The notes under the pieces were generated by a model. The model made no database searches, was not told the origin of the DNA, and worked only from the letters and a program-made list of their open reading frames with translations. 64,000 bases of DNA from Jackrogersella multiformis (taxonomy: Eukaryota; Ascomycota; Sordariomycetes; Xylariales; Hypoxylaceae): NCBI GenBank assembly GCA_902806575.1, contig CADCXD010000010.1, forward strand, positions 1,860,001 through 1,924,000, written 5' to 3'. The position numbers and the translations under genes are program-made. Below are positions 48,174-59,338 of this stretch, piece by piece (the first letter of the stretch is position 1; each line of letters opens with the position of its first letter).

Positions 48174-49583
48174 ATGACGACGACGCCCCTCCGAACGCCC
48201 CAGCGCCACGTCAGCCCGGCGACCTCGCGCGCGCGCCTGCGCCAAGTCGTCGTCGCGTGCGTCATCTGCCTCGCAGTGTACTGCTTCCTGCTGGTGCCGG
48301 ACCACAGCCTGGACTCGTCGCGGTCGTCGCCCGTCGACGCCTTCCCGGGGGGCGCGCATCCGCACCCGCACTCGATCCGCAAGCCGGCGCCGGCGCTCCT
48401 CGGCACCCGGTCGCTGACGACGTCGCAGTGCGCGGCCGCCTTCCCGGGGCTGACGCGCGAGGTCGACGGGCAGGTGTCCAAGGGCGCGTTCGCGCTGCGG
48501 CGGCGCCCGCACGACCTGGGGCCGCTGGTGGCGCGCGTGCGCGGCGGCAGACTGTACGTGCTGTCGTACGCGCGGCGGGCGGACCTGTCGGCGGAGATGC
48601 TGCAGCACCGGTCCGCGACGCTGCACCAGGTGGCGGCGGCGCTGCTGACGGCGCCGCCGGCCGAGCCCGTGCCCGACACCGTGTTCGCCTTCGGCCACGG
48701 CGACGACCCGCTCTCGCCTTCGCTATCCTACTCGCGGCCCGCGGACCCGGCCTTCGACGGCCCCGAGAAGCGGTACTTCGCCGTGCCGCACTTCAGCCAC
48801 TACGCGTGGCCCATCCGCACGGTGGGGTCCTTCGCGCGGGCCGCGGCCGCCGTCGCCGCGCTGGAGTCGCGGATGCCGTGGTCGGCCAAGATCCCGCGGG
48901 CGGTGTGGCGCGGCACCACGTGGTTCAACCACCCGCGCGCGGGGCGGCTGCGGCAGGACCTGGTGGCCGCGGCGCGGGGCCAGCCGTGGGCGGACGTCGC
49001 CGCGCTCTTCGCCAACGGCAGCAACGCGCTGCCCATCGAGGACTTCTGCCGGTACCGGTACGTCGTGCACACGGAGGGCGTGACGTACAGCGGCCGCTTC
49101 CAGTACCACCAGCTGTGCGCGAGCGTGGTGCTGACGCCCCCGATAGCCTGGATGCAGCACGTGACGCACCTGGTGAGGCCGGCCTTCAGCTCGGGGCTCG
49201 AGGGCGTGGAGCGGTCACCGCCGGTCGCCGCGGACCACACATCGCAGCTGGCGCCGTACCCGGCGGCGTGGGTGAAGGCGGCGTGGCCGCGGTCGTACGA
49301 CCCGGGCACGGAGGCCAACATGGTGTTCGTGGCGCCCGACTGGAGCGACCTGGAGTCGACGGTGGCGTGGCTGGAGCGGCACCCGCGGGTGGCGGAGGGG
49401 ATCGCGCGGCGCCAGCGCGAGCTGTTCGACGGCGGGGGGTACTTCAGCGCCGCGGCCGAGACGTGCTACTGGCGCGCGCTGCTCCGGGGGTGGAGCAGCG
49501 TGGTTAGGGTCGACGAGAAGGAGTTTAGTGATTTGGAAGAGATACCCTGGGAGGAGTTTAGCTTGAAGGAGATTCATAAGTAA
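48174..49583 (+). CDS. Family 90 glycosyltransferase (CAP10-like), type II membrane protein
   Basis: One frame of 469 aa. A short basic cytoplasmic head is followed by a signal-anchor helix (about 25-41, VVVACVICLAVYCFLLV) and a lumenal domain, the Golgi glycosyltransferase layout. The catalytic part matches Glyco_transf_90 (CAP10): AVWRGTTWFNHPRAGRL near residue 243, EDFCRYRYVVHTEGVTYSGRF near 288, and YHQLCASVVLTPP just after. CAP10 of Cryptococcus acts in capsule xylosylation; in filamentous ascomycetes the substrates of GT90 paralogues are mostly unknown, so xylosyl or glucosyl transfer to wall or secreted glycans is inference. The gene is extremely GC-rich with G/C at nearly all third positions. 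AATAAA-like signals lie at 49628-49639, and the gene converges on the ArfGAP gene with 243 bp between stops. Confidence 0.88.
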   Translation: MTTTPLRTPQRHVSPATSRARLRQVVVACVICLAVYCFLLVPDHSLDSSRSSPVDAFPGGAHPHPHSIRKPAPALLGTRSLTTSQCAAAFPGLTREVDGQVSKGAFALRRRPHDLGPLVARVRGGRLYVLSYARRADLSAEMLQHRSATLHQVAAALLTAPPAEPVPDTVFAFGHGDDPLSPSLSYSRPADPAFDGPEKRYFAVPHFSHYAWPIRTVGSFARAAAAVAALESRMPWSAKIPRAVWRGTTWFNHPRAGRLRQDLVAAARGQPWADVAALFANGSNALPIEDFCRYRYVVHTEGVTYSGRFQYHQLCASVVLTPPIAWMQHVTHLVRPAFSSGLEGVERSPPVAADHTSQLAPYPAAWVKAAWPRSYDPGTEANMVFVAPDWSDLESTVAWLERHPRVAEGIARRQRELFDGGGYFSAAAETCYWRALLRGWSSVVRVDEKEFSDLEEIPWEEFSLKEIHK

Positions 49584-49826
49584 ATTGGAATTCGCTAGGA
49601 GGGAGTAGGATGTATTGGAGGTGCTGTAAATAAATAAAATGGGCATATATTTGGGTAGCTAGTATCTGTTCGCTATTTGAAATTTGGTATGGCACGGTGA
49701 TAAGATATTATAACTAGATCTTTGGGATTTTAGGGATTAATCTTTATATGTCATTATTATAGTACACCTTGGTGGTTATTATTATATTATATACACGCGG
49801 CTGCAGCCGCGGTCGACCTCATCTCA

Positions 49827-52130
49827 TTACATGCTCCTTGCGCTGAGGCTGGCGAACGCGTCTGGGCTATGCCGGCCGTTATTCCACGCCATCTCCATGC
49901 CCAGCGTCATGCTCTCCCGGCTTCTGGCGCCCGAGGGGACGACGTGGGTGTTGCCGGGCGGTGCGAACGGATCCGATGCTGCAGACATGGTTGCGGCGGG
50001 GGCTGTCGCGCTATGTATGAACGGATTCTTGGTTCCCGACAAGGACGACGATACGTTTTGTTGCAGGGGCGCCTGTGGTTGTGCCGACGTAGGATATCCA
50101 TAGTTCATCCCATGGTTCGAGTCTGTACCAGGCGCGCTCTGCTCTTGGGCTTGCGGTCGGGTGGGAGCCAGGTGAGGATAATTGTACAGTGCCATTATAG
50201 TAGCAGTGTCAGCTCTCTGAGGCTGCTGATAGACCGGTTGAGTTGCAACTTGCACGAGCGGTTGCGGATCGTACCATTGCTGCTGGGCCGGCTGGGGTTG
50301 AGGCTGCAGCGCCGGGTTGGGATGTTGTGGTTGCTGATTCGTCGTGAAGAATGGGTTACTCGCATACTGAGAATGAGGCGGATTGTAGAAGTTTTGCTGC
50401 GACTGTTCGGGTATCTGGTTTAGAGTTGGTGATGCAATTCTGGTCGGTGATCTAGTAAAAGGGTTGGTGGCAAAAGATCCCTGATTTTGAAATGGTGAAG
50501 TATTCAAGGAAAGCGTCGGGTCTGGACGTGTGGGGGTTTGTAGGAAGGGGTTGTAGCTTTGCTGCGCGTTTGGATTCGGCTGAGGGTAGGTCTGGCTACT
50601 ATTAAAGGAGAGTGACGCAAAGTTTTGAGTCTGCGGGACTGGAGGAGTCATTGGTTGAGGATAGAAAGACTGTGATATCGGTTGAGAAGCTGGCACCCCC
50701 CCAGTGTGGTGTGGGAACAGCGGCTGTTGTTGGGACGGCGAAAGAGACAGGTTCTGTAAGCTCTGGTTCAGATTGAACTCGGATTGGTTTGGTACTCCGA
50801 ACGGGTTTGAGGCGTAAAACGGATTCCTGTTCTGCAGAGTTCCTGTCGATTGCGAAGACTGAGGTGGAGCTGGCTGTATGTCCCAGGGGTTGTTTGACGC
50901 GGGACTGGCAGGACTCGGTGCGGACGGCGGACTGGATTTGGATAGCCCGATCCCAGGTCGTGGCGATGTGGTTCGGGGAGTCCAGGGTTGGGGCGTTAAC
51001 GACCTAGAAGAACCAGGTAGGGAGCCATCTCGTGATGGTAAGGATAACGAGGGTCCTCCGCCCCCCTCGCCTAGACGTACCAGCGCTTCAATGGTCTTCT
51101 CAAGGTTGCCATTGACACCCTTCAAGATCATAGCATTGCGTTTGTCATCCAAGAATCCCATATCCCTGAGCTGTGTCAACTTCTGCGCCATAGCCTCCGG
51201 GCTATCTTGATGCACGGTGGCTCCGAAGACCTTGGGAGTTTTATTTCCTGGTTGGCCATGTTGGGCATCGTGGGAGGTGAAAGCACTCTCGCGCGGACGC
51301 GTATCCTTCTTGGACCGAAAGGAGAAGAAACGACTGCCGGTTTTAGGTGGTAGCGGCGGCGGAGTACCTTCATCTGAGCTTCCGGTATTATGCTTCTTCG
51401 TGCCATTCTTTACACCATTGGCCTGTGTCTGCATATACTTAGCTCGTATGAATCGTTCCATAGCGGAGTCAGCTTCGTCGGCGTCGATGGGCACGGGAGG
51501 TTTCTTGTTTTGGGAATTGTAGATCTTGTTGGAAGCAACGTTTCCCACTCGCTTCATACTCTATAGGTAGGTATCCATTAGCTACGTCTGACCTAGGTGG
51601 TTTAACTTTGTTGAGAGGTCCTCCTCTGCTTATTCATATTCATACCTCAACCTGCTCATTCGACCAGCTGTCCATACTAAGCGATTTGACCTTGGAAATG
51701 TGCGTGCCCAATTTGCGATGGATGGCGGCGCATCGCATACAAAGGAATATACCCAACTGTAGCCAATGATATTAGTGAAATGTTCGTCTCGTTTCATTCG
51801 GAGGATTGATGACTGGATTTCGCAACTACTCAGGAACCAGTGAAGGAAGATGGCGAGAGAGCTATTGGGTTTGAGTTGAGCACGTACGTTCCATGATGCC
51901 CAAGCTAGAAAGATGCAACGTCAGCTTCATACGTGTTAAAAGTAATAATAACTAACAAAAAGGCGGATTCGGTGAGGAAGATGAATACAAAAAGCAAAAA
52001 GCAAAAAGCACGTACGTGGATTTCTCGCTTGACAATCAGCACAAAAATTATTTCCTGGTACACTCTGTACAAGATCCTGCAAGACCTTCTCGTTGCGCGC
52101 TTGCTGGCGCTTGCTCATAAGCCCAGACAT
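49827..52130 (-). CDS. ArfGAP with UBA domain and Pro/Gln-rich tail (Gts1-like)
   Basis: Four exons (52016-52130, 51888-51904, 51646-51756, 49827-51560) give 658 aa. The ArfGAP zinc finger is spread over the first three exons: Cys30, Cys33, Cys50 and Cys53 in FCADC...[11 protein letters not shown], followed by the arginine finger Arg58 in [20 protein letters not shown]. Exon 2 is only 17 nt and encodes WASWN. A UBA domain follows (about residues 205-245: [37 protein letters not shown]). The rest is Pro/Gln/Asn-rich with repeated NPF or NPF-like tripeptides (ENPF, SNPF, TNPF, KNPF), which bind EH-domain endocytic proteins. It should stimulate GTP hydrolysis by Arf at Golgi or endosomal membranes and link to endocytosis. 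Domain order matches yeast Gts1 and fission yeast Ucp3. Confidence 0.93.
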
Positions 52131-52640
52131 GTTTGCGCTTCTCGTGTGAATTGGTAATTGACGTTCACGAGAACATCAGTCGAAGGGGGTAGATTCGGTT
52201 ACAATGGTGCCGCGGCTGAAAAAAGTTGGGCTTACGACACAACAACCAACTAGGAAAGTCCGCTTAGAGGTAGAGGCTTAGAGGCTAGGGGGCGAAGTGG
52301 ACGAATGGACGACTGAAGCCAAAGGAGGGTATGTCGCTGTTTGGTTATAGGTCAGGGGTGTGTTTCCTTTATTCGGATTAGGGCTTCATCGGCATCCCAT
52401 CAGCTGGTCATTATGATTAGGTGATTTGTGAGAGATGGGATGCAAGATGTAAGGGAAGCGAAGATAACACGACCTGCAGACGTGAATAATATTGTCGATT
52501 CAAACTCGTTCAACTCCAAGAGAAGAAAAAGAGTGACAGAGACAGACAGAGGAAAAAAACGAATGGAAGTTGGAAATAAAGAGTGAGTGTCTTCCTAATA
52601 CATTTTCGACTCCAGACGGGGCTTCAACCTGTAGTACACA

Positions 52641-52661
52641 GGTATAGGTATAGGTATAGGT
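52641..52661. repeat. GGTATA tandem repeat
   Basis: Three full GGTATA units plus a partial fourth, noncoding. Confidence 0.6.
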
Positions 52662-52842
52662 AGTAAAGAGGTCTGAGTGGTCTGGTTCGTTAATAATAAC
52701 TTCTAAAGTTCTTTGGCTCTTTAGAAGTACTACGTACAGAAGATCCACAAAAAGAAAGGAGATGAAGTGATACGAAGTACATCCGTACTGTCGTACTTAA
52801 TCCTGCCTAGTAGCTGCCCAGGTGCTCTGACAGCCTGCGAGC

Positions 52843-52877
52843 TTGGACCTTAGACCTTAGACCTTGGACCTTGGACC
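52843..52877. repeat. Five-copy 7-bp tandem repeat
   Basis: Five consecutive TTRGACC units (three TTGGACC, two TTAGACC) end ten bases before a T7 run. Noncoding. Confidence 0.75.
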
Positions 52878-53939
52878 GTTCAAACCTTTTTTTGGTGATT
52901 AGCGTGATTAGCGTAATTGGTGTAGCTTAAAATTTAAAAATACAGCGACTAACCTGGTCATAGTTAGGGTGTGTCACCACCTAAATAAGCCTAGTAGTCC
53001 CAGCACTCTGGCCACCTCATTCAACCTTATTATTTGCCCAGTTCTCACCGTTACGTTACCGTCATCGTCATTCCATACATAGTATCCTACTTACCCTAGG
53101 TAGGTATCCTCGTATCGATAACCCGGTAATGATCTTGACAAACCTCAGGTTCTGGGGTTGTGATGTTAGATTTGTCACATCTTTATCCACAAATTTCTAT
53201 TTACATTGCGCCCCTGTCATGCCTATTACCTGCCGCGCATAATGCATCTCATTCATTCACCTCGCATCATTGCGGTGTGCCTATTCTCCGCATTACTACT
53301 TCCTAAGTAATGACTAACAGAACCTCTTAACAATATGCAGGCAAGAGAGCTGAGCTCAGCAATTCTATGTGAGTGATTCAGAGGGTGTATAGGCAGCAGG
53401 TAAGTAATCAAAGAAAGACGACAATTCTGACAGAAATCTATGGATCGGGTTTACTATATTAAAACTCATATGTTCTATAGCACTTATTCCGACATAACCT
53501 TCTGAAGCTTTATGTTGACTACCTAGAGCTGTTAGTAAACACATATAGCTACAAACTGCTATTAATTATATACCTACCTAGGTAATTATTCGTTATTGTG
53601 GTTATCAAAACACAGCACTCTGCAGAAAGCCACGAAAAGCAATGTAGAGCTAAGTGTGTTGTTGAGGGGTCGAGTGATTCTAAGGCCATAGAGGGATATA
53701 CATGCATAGCCCGGAATATATGCATGCATATGCAGGTATACTACGTAAGTGTGTAGGTATAGCAAGGCTCTAAGTCAACCTGTCTATTCTTGAAAAGGAC
53801 GATGACAATACAACCACCAGGCTGAACCTCTCTCCTATTCACCTCCTGGATATCTCATCCTCATTTACCATTTGACTAACACATTGCCAAACTACTAGTG
53901 ACTGACCACATCAGTTTTTAGTTCAAGTTCAGCACCTCA

Positions 53940-55658
53940 ATGATGATATCACTCTATACCCCAAGGCTACACTTTATATACACTTGTTTAGTACTAGCTA
54001 GCCGTTGTCAGTCTTTCAGTTTCACGCCAAACTGCACCCTGCCCACTGATGGCGTGAACTACGTTGCTGGGCCCAATACTCGCAGTACTTTGGCAATTAT
54101 CTGGAATTGCCTTTCTATCATCATTCTCTGCACTTGGAACATTCAACATCTTAACGTCCCCTCAATTCGCCGTGCCGATGGTATTAGGAAATTCTGGATG
54201 TCCATCCTAGCTTCCATCACTAAAGTTAAGTGGATGATCTTCACGATTTTAGTTCCGGAATATCTCGTGGGCAAGGCATTGAGCGAACTCTTTGCTGTGA
54301 AAGCCATCCTTTCCGATATCAAGGACAAGGCTTTCATGTTTAACAAGGAATGGGGACTGGTCCACTGTTACTTGGCCAATATGGGCTATTTCGTTCTCGA
54401 CGTTCAGCCTGAACTTGGAGTTGCTGTCAAACCAAATAAAGAAACCCAAAAGGAACATGAGGATAAGCCCGTGCCCGAGTCTGGGGAAGAAACCACCAAA
54501 GAGGATTTGACACCTTCTGAATTAGAGCACAGAAAAGAAGAACCCAGTGTGCCAAATCTCGTAGAGAAGCCCGATAGTGAACCGGCAAGCCCATCCCAAC
54601 CTTCTGCACCTACTCAGCAGGTTGATCAGCAACATGTGAATAATGAAGAGGACGCCCCATCCGTCAAATCTCCACCCCGTCACCCACTTTATGAGGCTAG
54701 GATTCGAAGATTATTAGAAAGGCCAGATCAATCAGCTTCGACTCGTATCAACTTAAGTCGCCTTCAACATCGCTACTGGGCTCTAAGTGCTAGCCAGTGG
54801 GAACTTGCATTTGGCATGGGCATCGCAACCGTGCCAGATATCCCTTCTGTGTACTTAGAGAAGCTCGACAGAGGAGGGGCGCTTGTCAAACTCCTTGCTA
54901 TATGCCAAGTCACCTATCTAATCCTACAGCTTATTGCCCGCAAGATTCAAGGTCTTCCGTCCTCGCAGCTCGAGATAGCCACCCTCGCATTTTCAGTATC
55001 GAGTCTCGTTACGTACGGTCTATACTGGAAGCACCCCCAAGACGTGGAGACCATACATATCATCCCGACGAAAAAGAGCCTCGCGGTCGACGAAAGGGGA
55101 ATAAGTGATATGTATATATCTTTCCTTGCCACGAATGGACCTTCGTACATATGGCATAAGCCGAGGGTGGAGAGCAAGTTTGACGCGGAGCTTGGCCCTA
55201 GCCCGATACCAAACGACGCCAGTCATCTCACCTTCGGCACGCTGCCGAAAGTATTGGGGAAGCGATTCGACTCGACGAACCAGGACTTCGTAGTTTGGAC
55301 ACTCGGGTCTGTTTGCAGCGGTATTCCTTTTGGTGGCATTCACTGCCTCGCGTGGAATTTCCAGTTCCCCACTACGGCTGAAGCTATTGCCTGGAGAGTC
55401 TGCTCGATCGTCACAGCAAGTCTGCCCCTAATCACGATGGCTCCTATCCTTATGTGGATAAGACGAAACTCACGGCACACAGGGAAGTCACGTAAGACTC
55501 ACTCGAGGTTGATACTCGCATGTATTATATTGGGTCTTTTGCTTCTATATGTTTTGGCAAGGCTGTTTCTCCTAGCGGAAATGATTCGATGCCTCTTCTT
55601 TCTGCCCCCTGAAGCATTTATTGATACTTGGTCTAACGGCTTTCCTCACTGGGGATAA
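53940..55658 (+). CDS. Uncharacterised fungal multi-pass membrane protein
   Basis: One intron-free frame of 572 aa with balanced codon use. The N-terminus has a hydrophobic stretch that may be a signal peptide (about 8-24), then a short Cys-containing segment and GPNTRSTLAIIWNCLSIIILCTWNIQHLNVP, resembling a widespread uncharacterised fungal family I recall with an ST-R-TLDI-W-CL...TWTVQHLNVP signature. Residues about 165-255 are a charged Glu/Pro/Lys-rich loop. The C-terminal half has further hydrophobic segments (LAICQVTYLILQLIA, LEIATLAFSVSSLVTYGLYW, a GGIHCLAWNFQFPTTAEAIAWRVCSIV stretch, and LILACIILGLLLLYVLARLFLL). The conserved GGIHCxAWNFxFPT block is also typical of that family. No enzymatic motif is visible; a receptor or transporter role would be guesswork. 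The family is often expanded in saprotrophs and plant-associated fungi. Confidence 0.85.
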   Translation: MMISLYTPRLHFIYTCLVLASRCQSFSFTPNCTLPTDGVNYVAGPNTRSTLAIIWNCLSIIILCTWNIQHLNVPSIRRADGIRKFWMSILASITKVKWMIFTILVPEYLVGKALSELFAVKAILSDIKDKAFMFNKEWGLVHCYLANMGYFVLDVQPELGVAVKPNKETQKEHEDKPVPESGEETTKEDLTPSELEHRKEEPSVPNLVEKPDSEPASPSQPSAPTQQVDQQHVNNEEDAPSVKSPPRHPLYEARIRRLLERPDQSASTRINLSRLQHRYWALSASQWELAFGMGIATVPDIPSVYLEKLDRGGALVKLLAICQVTYLILQLIARKIQGLPSSQLEIATLAFSVSSLVTYGLYWKHPQDVETIHIIPTKKSLAVDERGISDMYISFLATNGPSYIWHKPRVESKFDAELGPSPIPNDASHLTFGTLPKVLGKRFDSTNQDFVVWTLGSVCSGIPFGGIHCLAWNFQFPTTAEAIAWRVCSIVTASLPLITMAPILMWIRRNSRHTGKSRKTHSRLILACIILGLLLLYVLARLFLLAEMIRCLFFLPPEAFIDTWSNGFPHWG

Positions 55659-56547
55659 GTCCTATTGGCACGTAGCTCTATTATATCCTATACTTTGCAA
55701 CTATCTAATTTTAATGAAATTTTCGTATTTCATCAGTTTTCCTTTCGTCTTCCCATGAGGAAATATTGAACAGGAGCTAGTATATGGAGTATACCTTTAC
55801 ATATTTATTGAGTTTCTAGAGAACAGTTTACTGCTAGTTTCGAGACGTATATGATGAGAGCCGGTAAGAGGTAATACGATAATTGTCTAGATGAACGCTG
55901 CTATACGGATACGCAAAGACAATAAATCAAGCCGCAAATACTAGGTAGCTAGCTTCTATCATCGATTGAGCCGACAACAGCCTGCTACGATACTACAAGT
56001 ACCTAGCTATACTTATATACGACTAATTATTAAGCTTGGAACATTACCATCATGATGAACCAATCGAGTCGGGTGTTCGGAATAATTGGCCAGCACCCTC
56101 ATAAGCGACTCATAATATCCAGTCTATAAATATTAAGTAATTTTATTATGCTATCCTCACCCGGAAATGTGGACTTTATTAGACCGCCGGACGCCGGCGT
56201 ACCTAGCGTCTTTCCCTCGCGGCTCACAACATCCAAGGGCAACACGTTGCGATCGATAGGAAAACCGATGATGACACATTTTCTGGGCCTCCGAAAAATT
56301 AAATCCTGAGCATTTCAAGAGCCATTCTCGTCGTATGAGACCATACCTGAGAAACTAGTCATCTTATCCGAGTACCAGCTAACCTTGTGCAAATACCCAC
56401 GCCATTCTACCTGTCACACCCAAGCTGCTTGCAGCGGACTTGTCACCTGCCTATATACCTACCTAACCTAGTCCAGGCAGGAGGCCGTCTCTAGATACAA
56501 CCGCGGACGCGCACGCCCTTGTACATCCCAGCCAGCCAACCAACCCC
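55659..56547. other. Intergenic region upstream of PLP enzyme
   Basis: 889 bp with no gene recognised. Palindromic motif fragments near 55945 and 56460. The last 60 nt are a C-rich leader. Confidence 0.55.
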
Positions 56548-58434
56548 ATGGACGCCTCCGCCTTCCTCAGCGCCTCGTACGCGCAGATCCGGGCGGCCGC
56601 CTCATCCTCCTCCTCCTCCACCGCGGCGCCGACGCTCCCGAGCAGCGCGCAGCTCGCGGCGGCGCGCTCGGCGCTCGTATCGCCCACAGACGCGTCGGCG
56701 CTGGTGGGCCGCGGGCCCTCGGCCACGCTGGCGCACCTGACGTCGGCGGTGGCGCCGGCGCTGACGGGCCAGAACCGCAGCGGCCGGTACTTCGGGTTCG
56801 TGACGGGGTCGACGCTGCCGGTGGCCGAGGCCGCGGACAACCTCGTCTCCGCCTTCGACAACAACGTCCAGGTCCACCTGCCGGGGCAGTATATCGCCAC
56901 CGAGGTCGAGGACGTGGCGCTGAGGCTGCTGTTGCGGGTTTTGGAGATGGGCGGTTATGATGATAATAGTGGTGGTGATGGTGATGGTGATGTAAGTGCA
57001 AGTGTTGACGAGATGTGGACCGGCCGCACGTTCACTACTGGTGCTACTGCGAGTAATATCCTTGGTCTGGCGTGCGGGCGCGAGGCCGTGGTTGCCGCGA
57101 GACTGCCCCCCGGGGCCGGAGACGGGGTCGGCGAGCTAGGTCTCGTGGGCGCGTGCGCGGCGGCCGGCATCCGCGAGGTGCAGGTGCTGACGAGCATGGG
57201 GCACAGCTCGCTGTCGAAGGCGGCGGCGGTCGTGGGGCTGGGCCGGCGCGCCGTCAAGGAGCTGCCGCACAGCGCGGCCGAGCCCTGGAGGCTGGACCTG
57301 GACGCCGTGGAGCGGGAGCTGCGGCGCGAGGGCGTTGCCAGCATCGTGGCCGTCAGCGCCGGCGAGGTGAACACGGGGCGCTTCGCGACGGCCGGCGTGG
57401 CGGATATGAGGAGGTTGAGGGAGTTGGCGGATAGGTATAAGGCTTGGATACATGTCGACGGTGGTATGTTCGCGTCGCCCCCATGCTTACCTCCCTACCT
57501 ATACCTACTTAGGTATCTAGGGAGAAGAGATGCGTGGGTGAATAGATGAAGGCTAACGTCTAATCGTAAAACTACCTAGCATTCGGCATCTTCGCCCGCG
57601 CCCTACCAAACACCAGCGAATTCGCGCGGCTCCGGGAGTCAGCGGCAGGCCTTGAGCTCGCGGACAGCATAACCGTAGACGGGCACAAGCTACTAAACGT
57701 CGTAAGTCGGCGCCCTTTGCCCCTTTCTTTCTCCTCCCTTACCCCTGACCCACCCCCGCCGTCCGCCATCCATTCCCCCTATTAAGACCTCAACAACACC
57801 AAGCCTTCATCCCCACCCCTCCCCTTTTGCTCAAACCCCACTAAAAACCCAGCCCTACGACACCGGCATATTCTTCACGCGGCGCTCGGCGACCCTGCAC
57901 GCGGTCTTCCAGAACCCGAACGCGGCGTACCTATCCGCCTCCAGCGACGGCGGCCCCTCGATCCCGAGCCCCCTCAACGTCGGCCTGGAGAACTCGCGGC
58001 GCTTCCGCGCGCTGCCCGTGTACGCGGTGCTCGTGAGCGAGGGGCGTGCCGGCATCGCCGCCATGCTGGCGCGCATGGTGCGGCTGGCGCGTGGCGTGGC
58101 CTCTGCGCTCGTCGGGTCGGACCCAACCTCCACCTCGGCCTCTACTTCGGACTCGGATCTAAGAGACGACTACGAACTGCTCCCCTCCGCGCACGCGGTC
58201 GAGCACACGCACGTAATAGTGCTGTTCCGCGCGCGCGACGCCGCGCTAAACGAGGTGCTGGTGCGGAAGATCCAGGACTCGGGCGAGTGGTACGTGAGCG
58301 GGACCCGGTGGCAGGGGCGGCCCGCGTGCCGGATCGCCGTGTCGAGCTGGCGGGTCGACGAGGAGGCGGACTTGGAGTTCGTGAAGAGCAGGTTGGCTGG
58401 GATAGCGAAGACGTGGAGGGAGGAGGGTAGGTAG
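56548..58434 (+). CDS. PLP-dependent group II decarboxylase-like enzyme
   Basis: Three exons (56548-57463, 57580-57701, 57853-58434) give 539 aa. The fold-type I features are present: a FTTGATASNILGLACGRE segment, MGHSSLSKAA with the PLP-stacking His, WIHVDGG with Asp303 that salt-bridges the pyridine nitrogen (joined across intron 1 to AFGIFAR), and the Schiff-base Lys342 in TVDGHKLLNVPYDTG (joined across intron 2). This is the pattern of the aromatic/glutamate decarboxylase family, though the usual DPHKW is replaced by DGHKL. The C-terminal part contains CRIAVSSWRVDEEAD. Substrate cannot be told; fungal members include aromatic L-amino acid and tyrosine decarboxylase-like enzymes and others of unknown use. 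The N-terminal half is GC-rich with an Asp/Gly low-complexity stretch (GDGDGDV). No signal peptide, so likely cytosolic. Confidence 0.88.
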
Positions 58435-59056
58435 ATGAGACGAGATGGGATGGGGAGTAGGCGTAGCGGTTAGGGGAAGGGGAGAGACTAGGAGCTGGGA
58501 TAGATGGATAGATTTCACTAGCGAGATAATGAATATAGCGAAAAAGTTGGAGAACATATTCGTGGTTTATTTTGAAAGACTGGTGAATACCTATGTAGGA
58601 TCATTTTATCTTTTCATTGGTTGTGCGGATGAGGTACTTGTCCTATCTTCCTTAGATAGACCGTCGATACTCGTTTGTTGATACCAGGGAAAGATAAGCT
58701 GCGCTCTGGTAAGAAATACCCAAACGAAGATTCCGTCCCCTGCCATAGATGACGGTGGATGCCTCGTCCTCCAGAGCATTGCGAACTTAATGAATTGGCT
58801 ACTTCTCGACGGGAGCATGTAAATCAGCTCCATGCTACAGCCCCGACGAGCCAACCCCTATACCTAAGTATAACATACCTACCACTCGCGTCGCGGTGGC
58901 CTCACTTCCTAGAAGAGTCGAACCTTCAGACCACGAGGGCTACCTATTCAGTTCAATCCTCTCTTCCTTCTTGCCAATCTTTCATCCGTAACACTCCGTT
59001 TATTATCATGTCTTCATGCTCTCATATCCTCATCCTTTACACACCTCCCCTCCCCC
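58435..59056. other. Convergent intergenic region
   Basis: 622 bp between the stops of the PLP enzyme and the UPF0390 gene. No feature beyond 3' untranslated sequence. Confidence 0.55.
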
Positions 59057-59338
59057 TCATCCAAACTTCCTAGTCCCGCCCTTTGTCTTCCCACCCTTGT
59101 CCTTATCCTTACCCTTCGCCCTGCCCTTCCCGATCAGCTCGAGATGGCCCGCCCTTTCGCCCAGCAGCTTCTCGGTCTTGGCCACGAGGCCCGCCGCCAG
59201 CTTCTTCTGCATCTTGTCCGCGGTGGACCCCTTCTTGGCCTTGACTACGCGCGCCCCCCTCTTGGGGGGTTGAGGCTTGGCTTTCCTTCCCGAAGAGGAT
59301 GAGGAAGGCTTGTTGGGTTTGACGGCGCCTTGGGCCAT
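59057..59338 (-). CDS. UPF0390 / DUF2462 small basic protein
   Basis: An intron-free frame of 93 aa, strongly basic, with few hydrophobic residues. It matches the conserved eukaryotic UPF0390 family (DUF2462, related to the Leydig cell tumour 10 kDa protein): MAQGAVKPNK, then KRGARVVKAKKGSTADKMQKKLAAGLVAKTEKLLGERAGHLELI, where AGHLEL is the most typical block. The C-terminus is GK/KD-rich (GKGRAKGKDKDKGG). Proteins of this family are small, nuclear or nucleolar and poorly understood. The ATG at 59338 follows the ACGGCGCCTTGGGC-side leader, and there is no competing start. Confidence 0.88.
   Translation of the reverse strand: MAQGAVKPNKPSSSSSGRKAKPQPPKRGARVVKAKKGSTADKMQKKLAAGLVAKTEKLLGERAGHLELIGKGRAKGKDKDKGGKTKGGTRKFG

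Larger units (their letters stand above)
52131..53939. other. Divergent intergenic region
   Basis: 1.8 kb between divergent starts. It contains a GGTATA tandem (52641-52661), a 7-bp tandem repeat (52843-52877) followed by a T-run, and a palindromic motif copy near 53097-53107. No gene is supported. Confidence 0.55.

Noticed and set aside
48257..49507. 416-codon frame overlapping the GT90 gene
   Set aside because: Low-complexity Arg/Gly/Ala shadow of a GC-rich gene; the other frame has clear GT90 motifs.
58908..58935. Minus-strand GGTTCGACTC resembling a tRNA B box
   Set aside because: The T-stem has a mismatch and no D or anticodon arm could be drawn.
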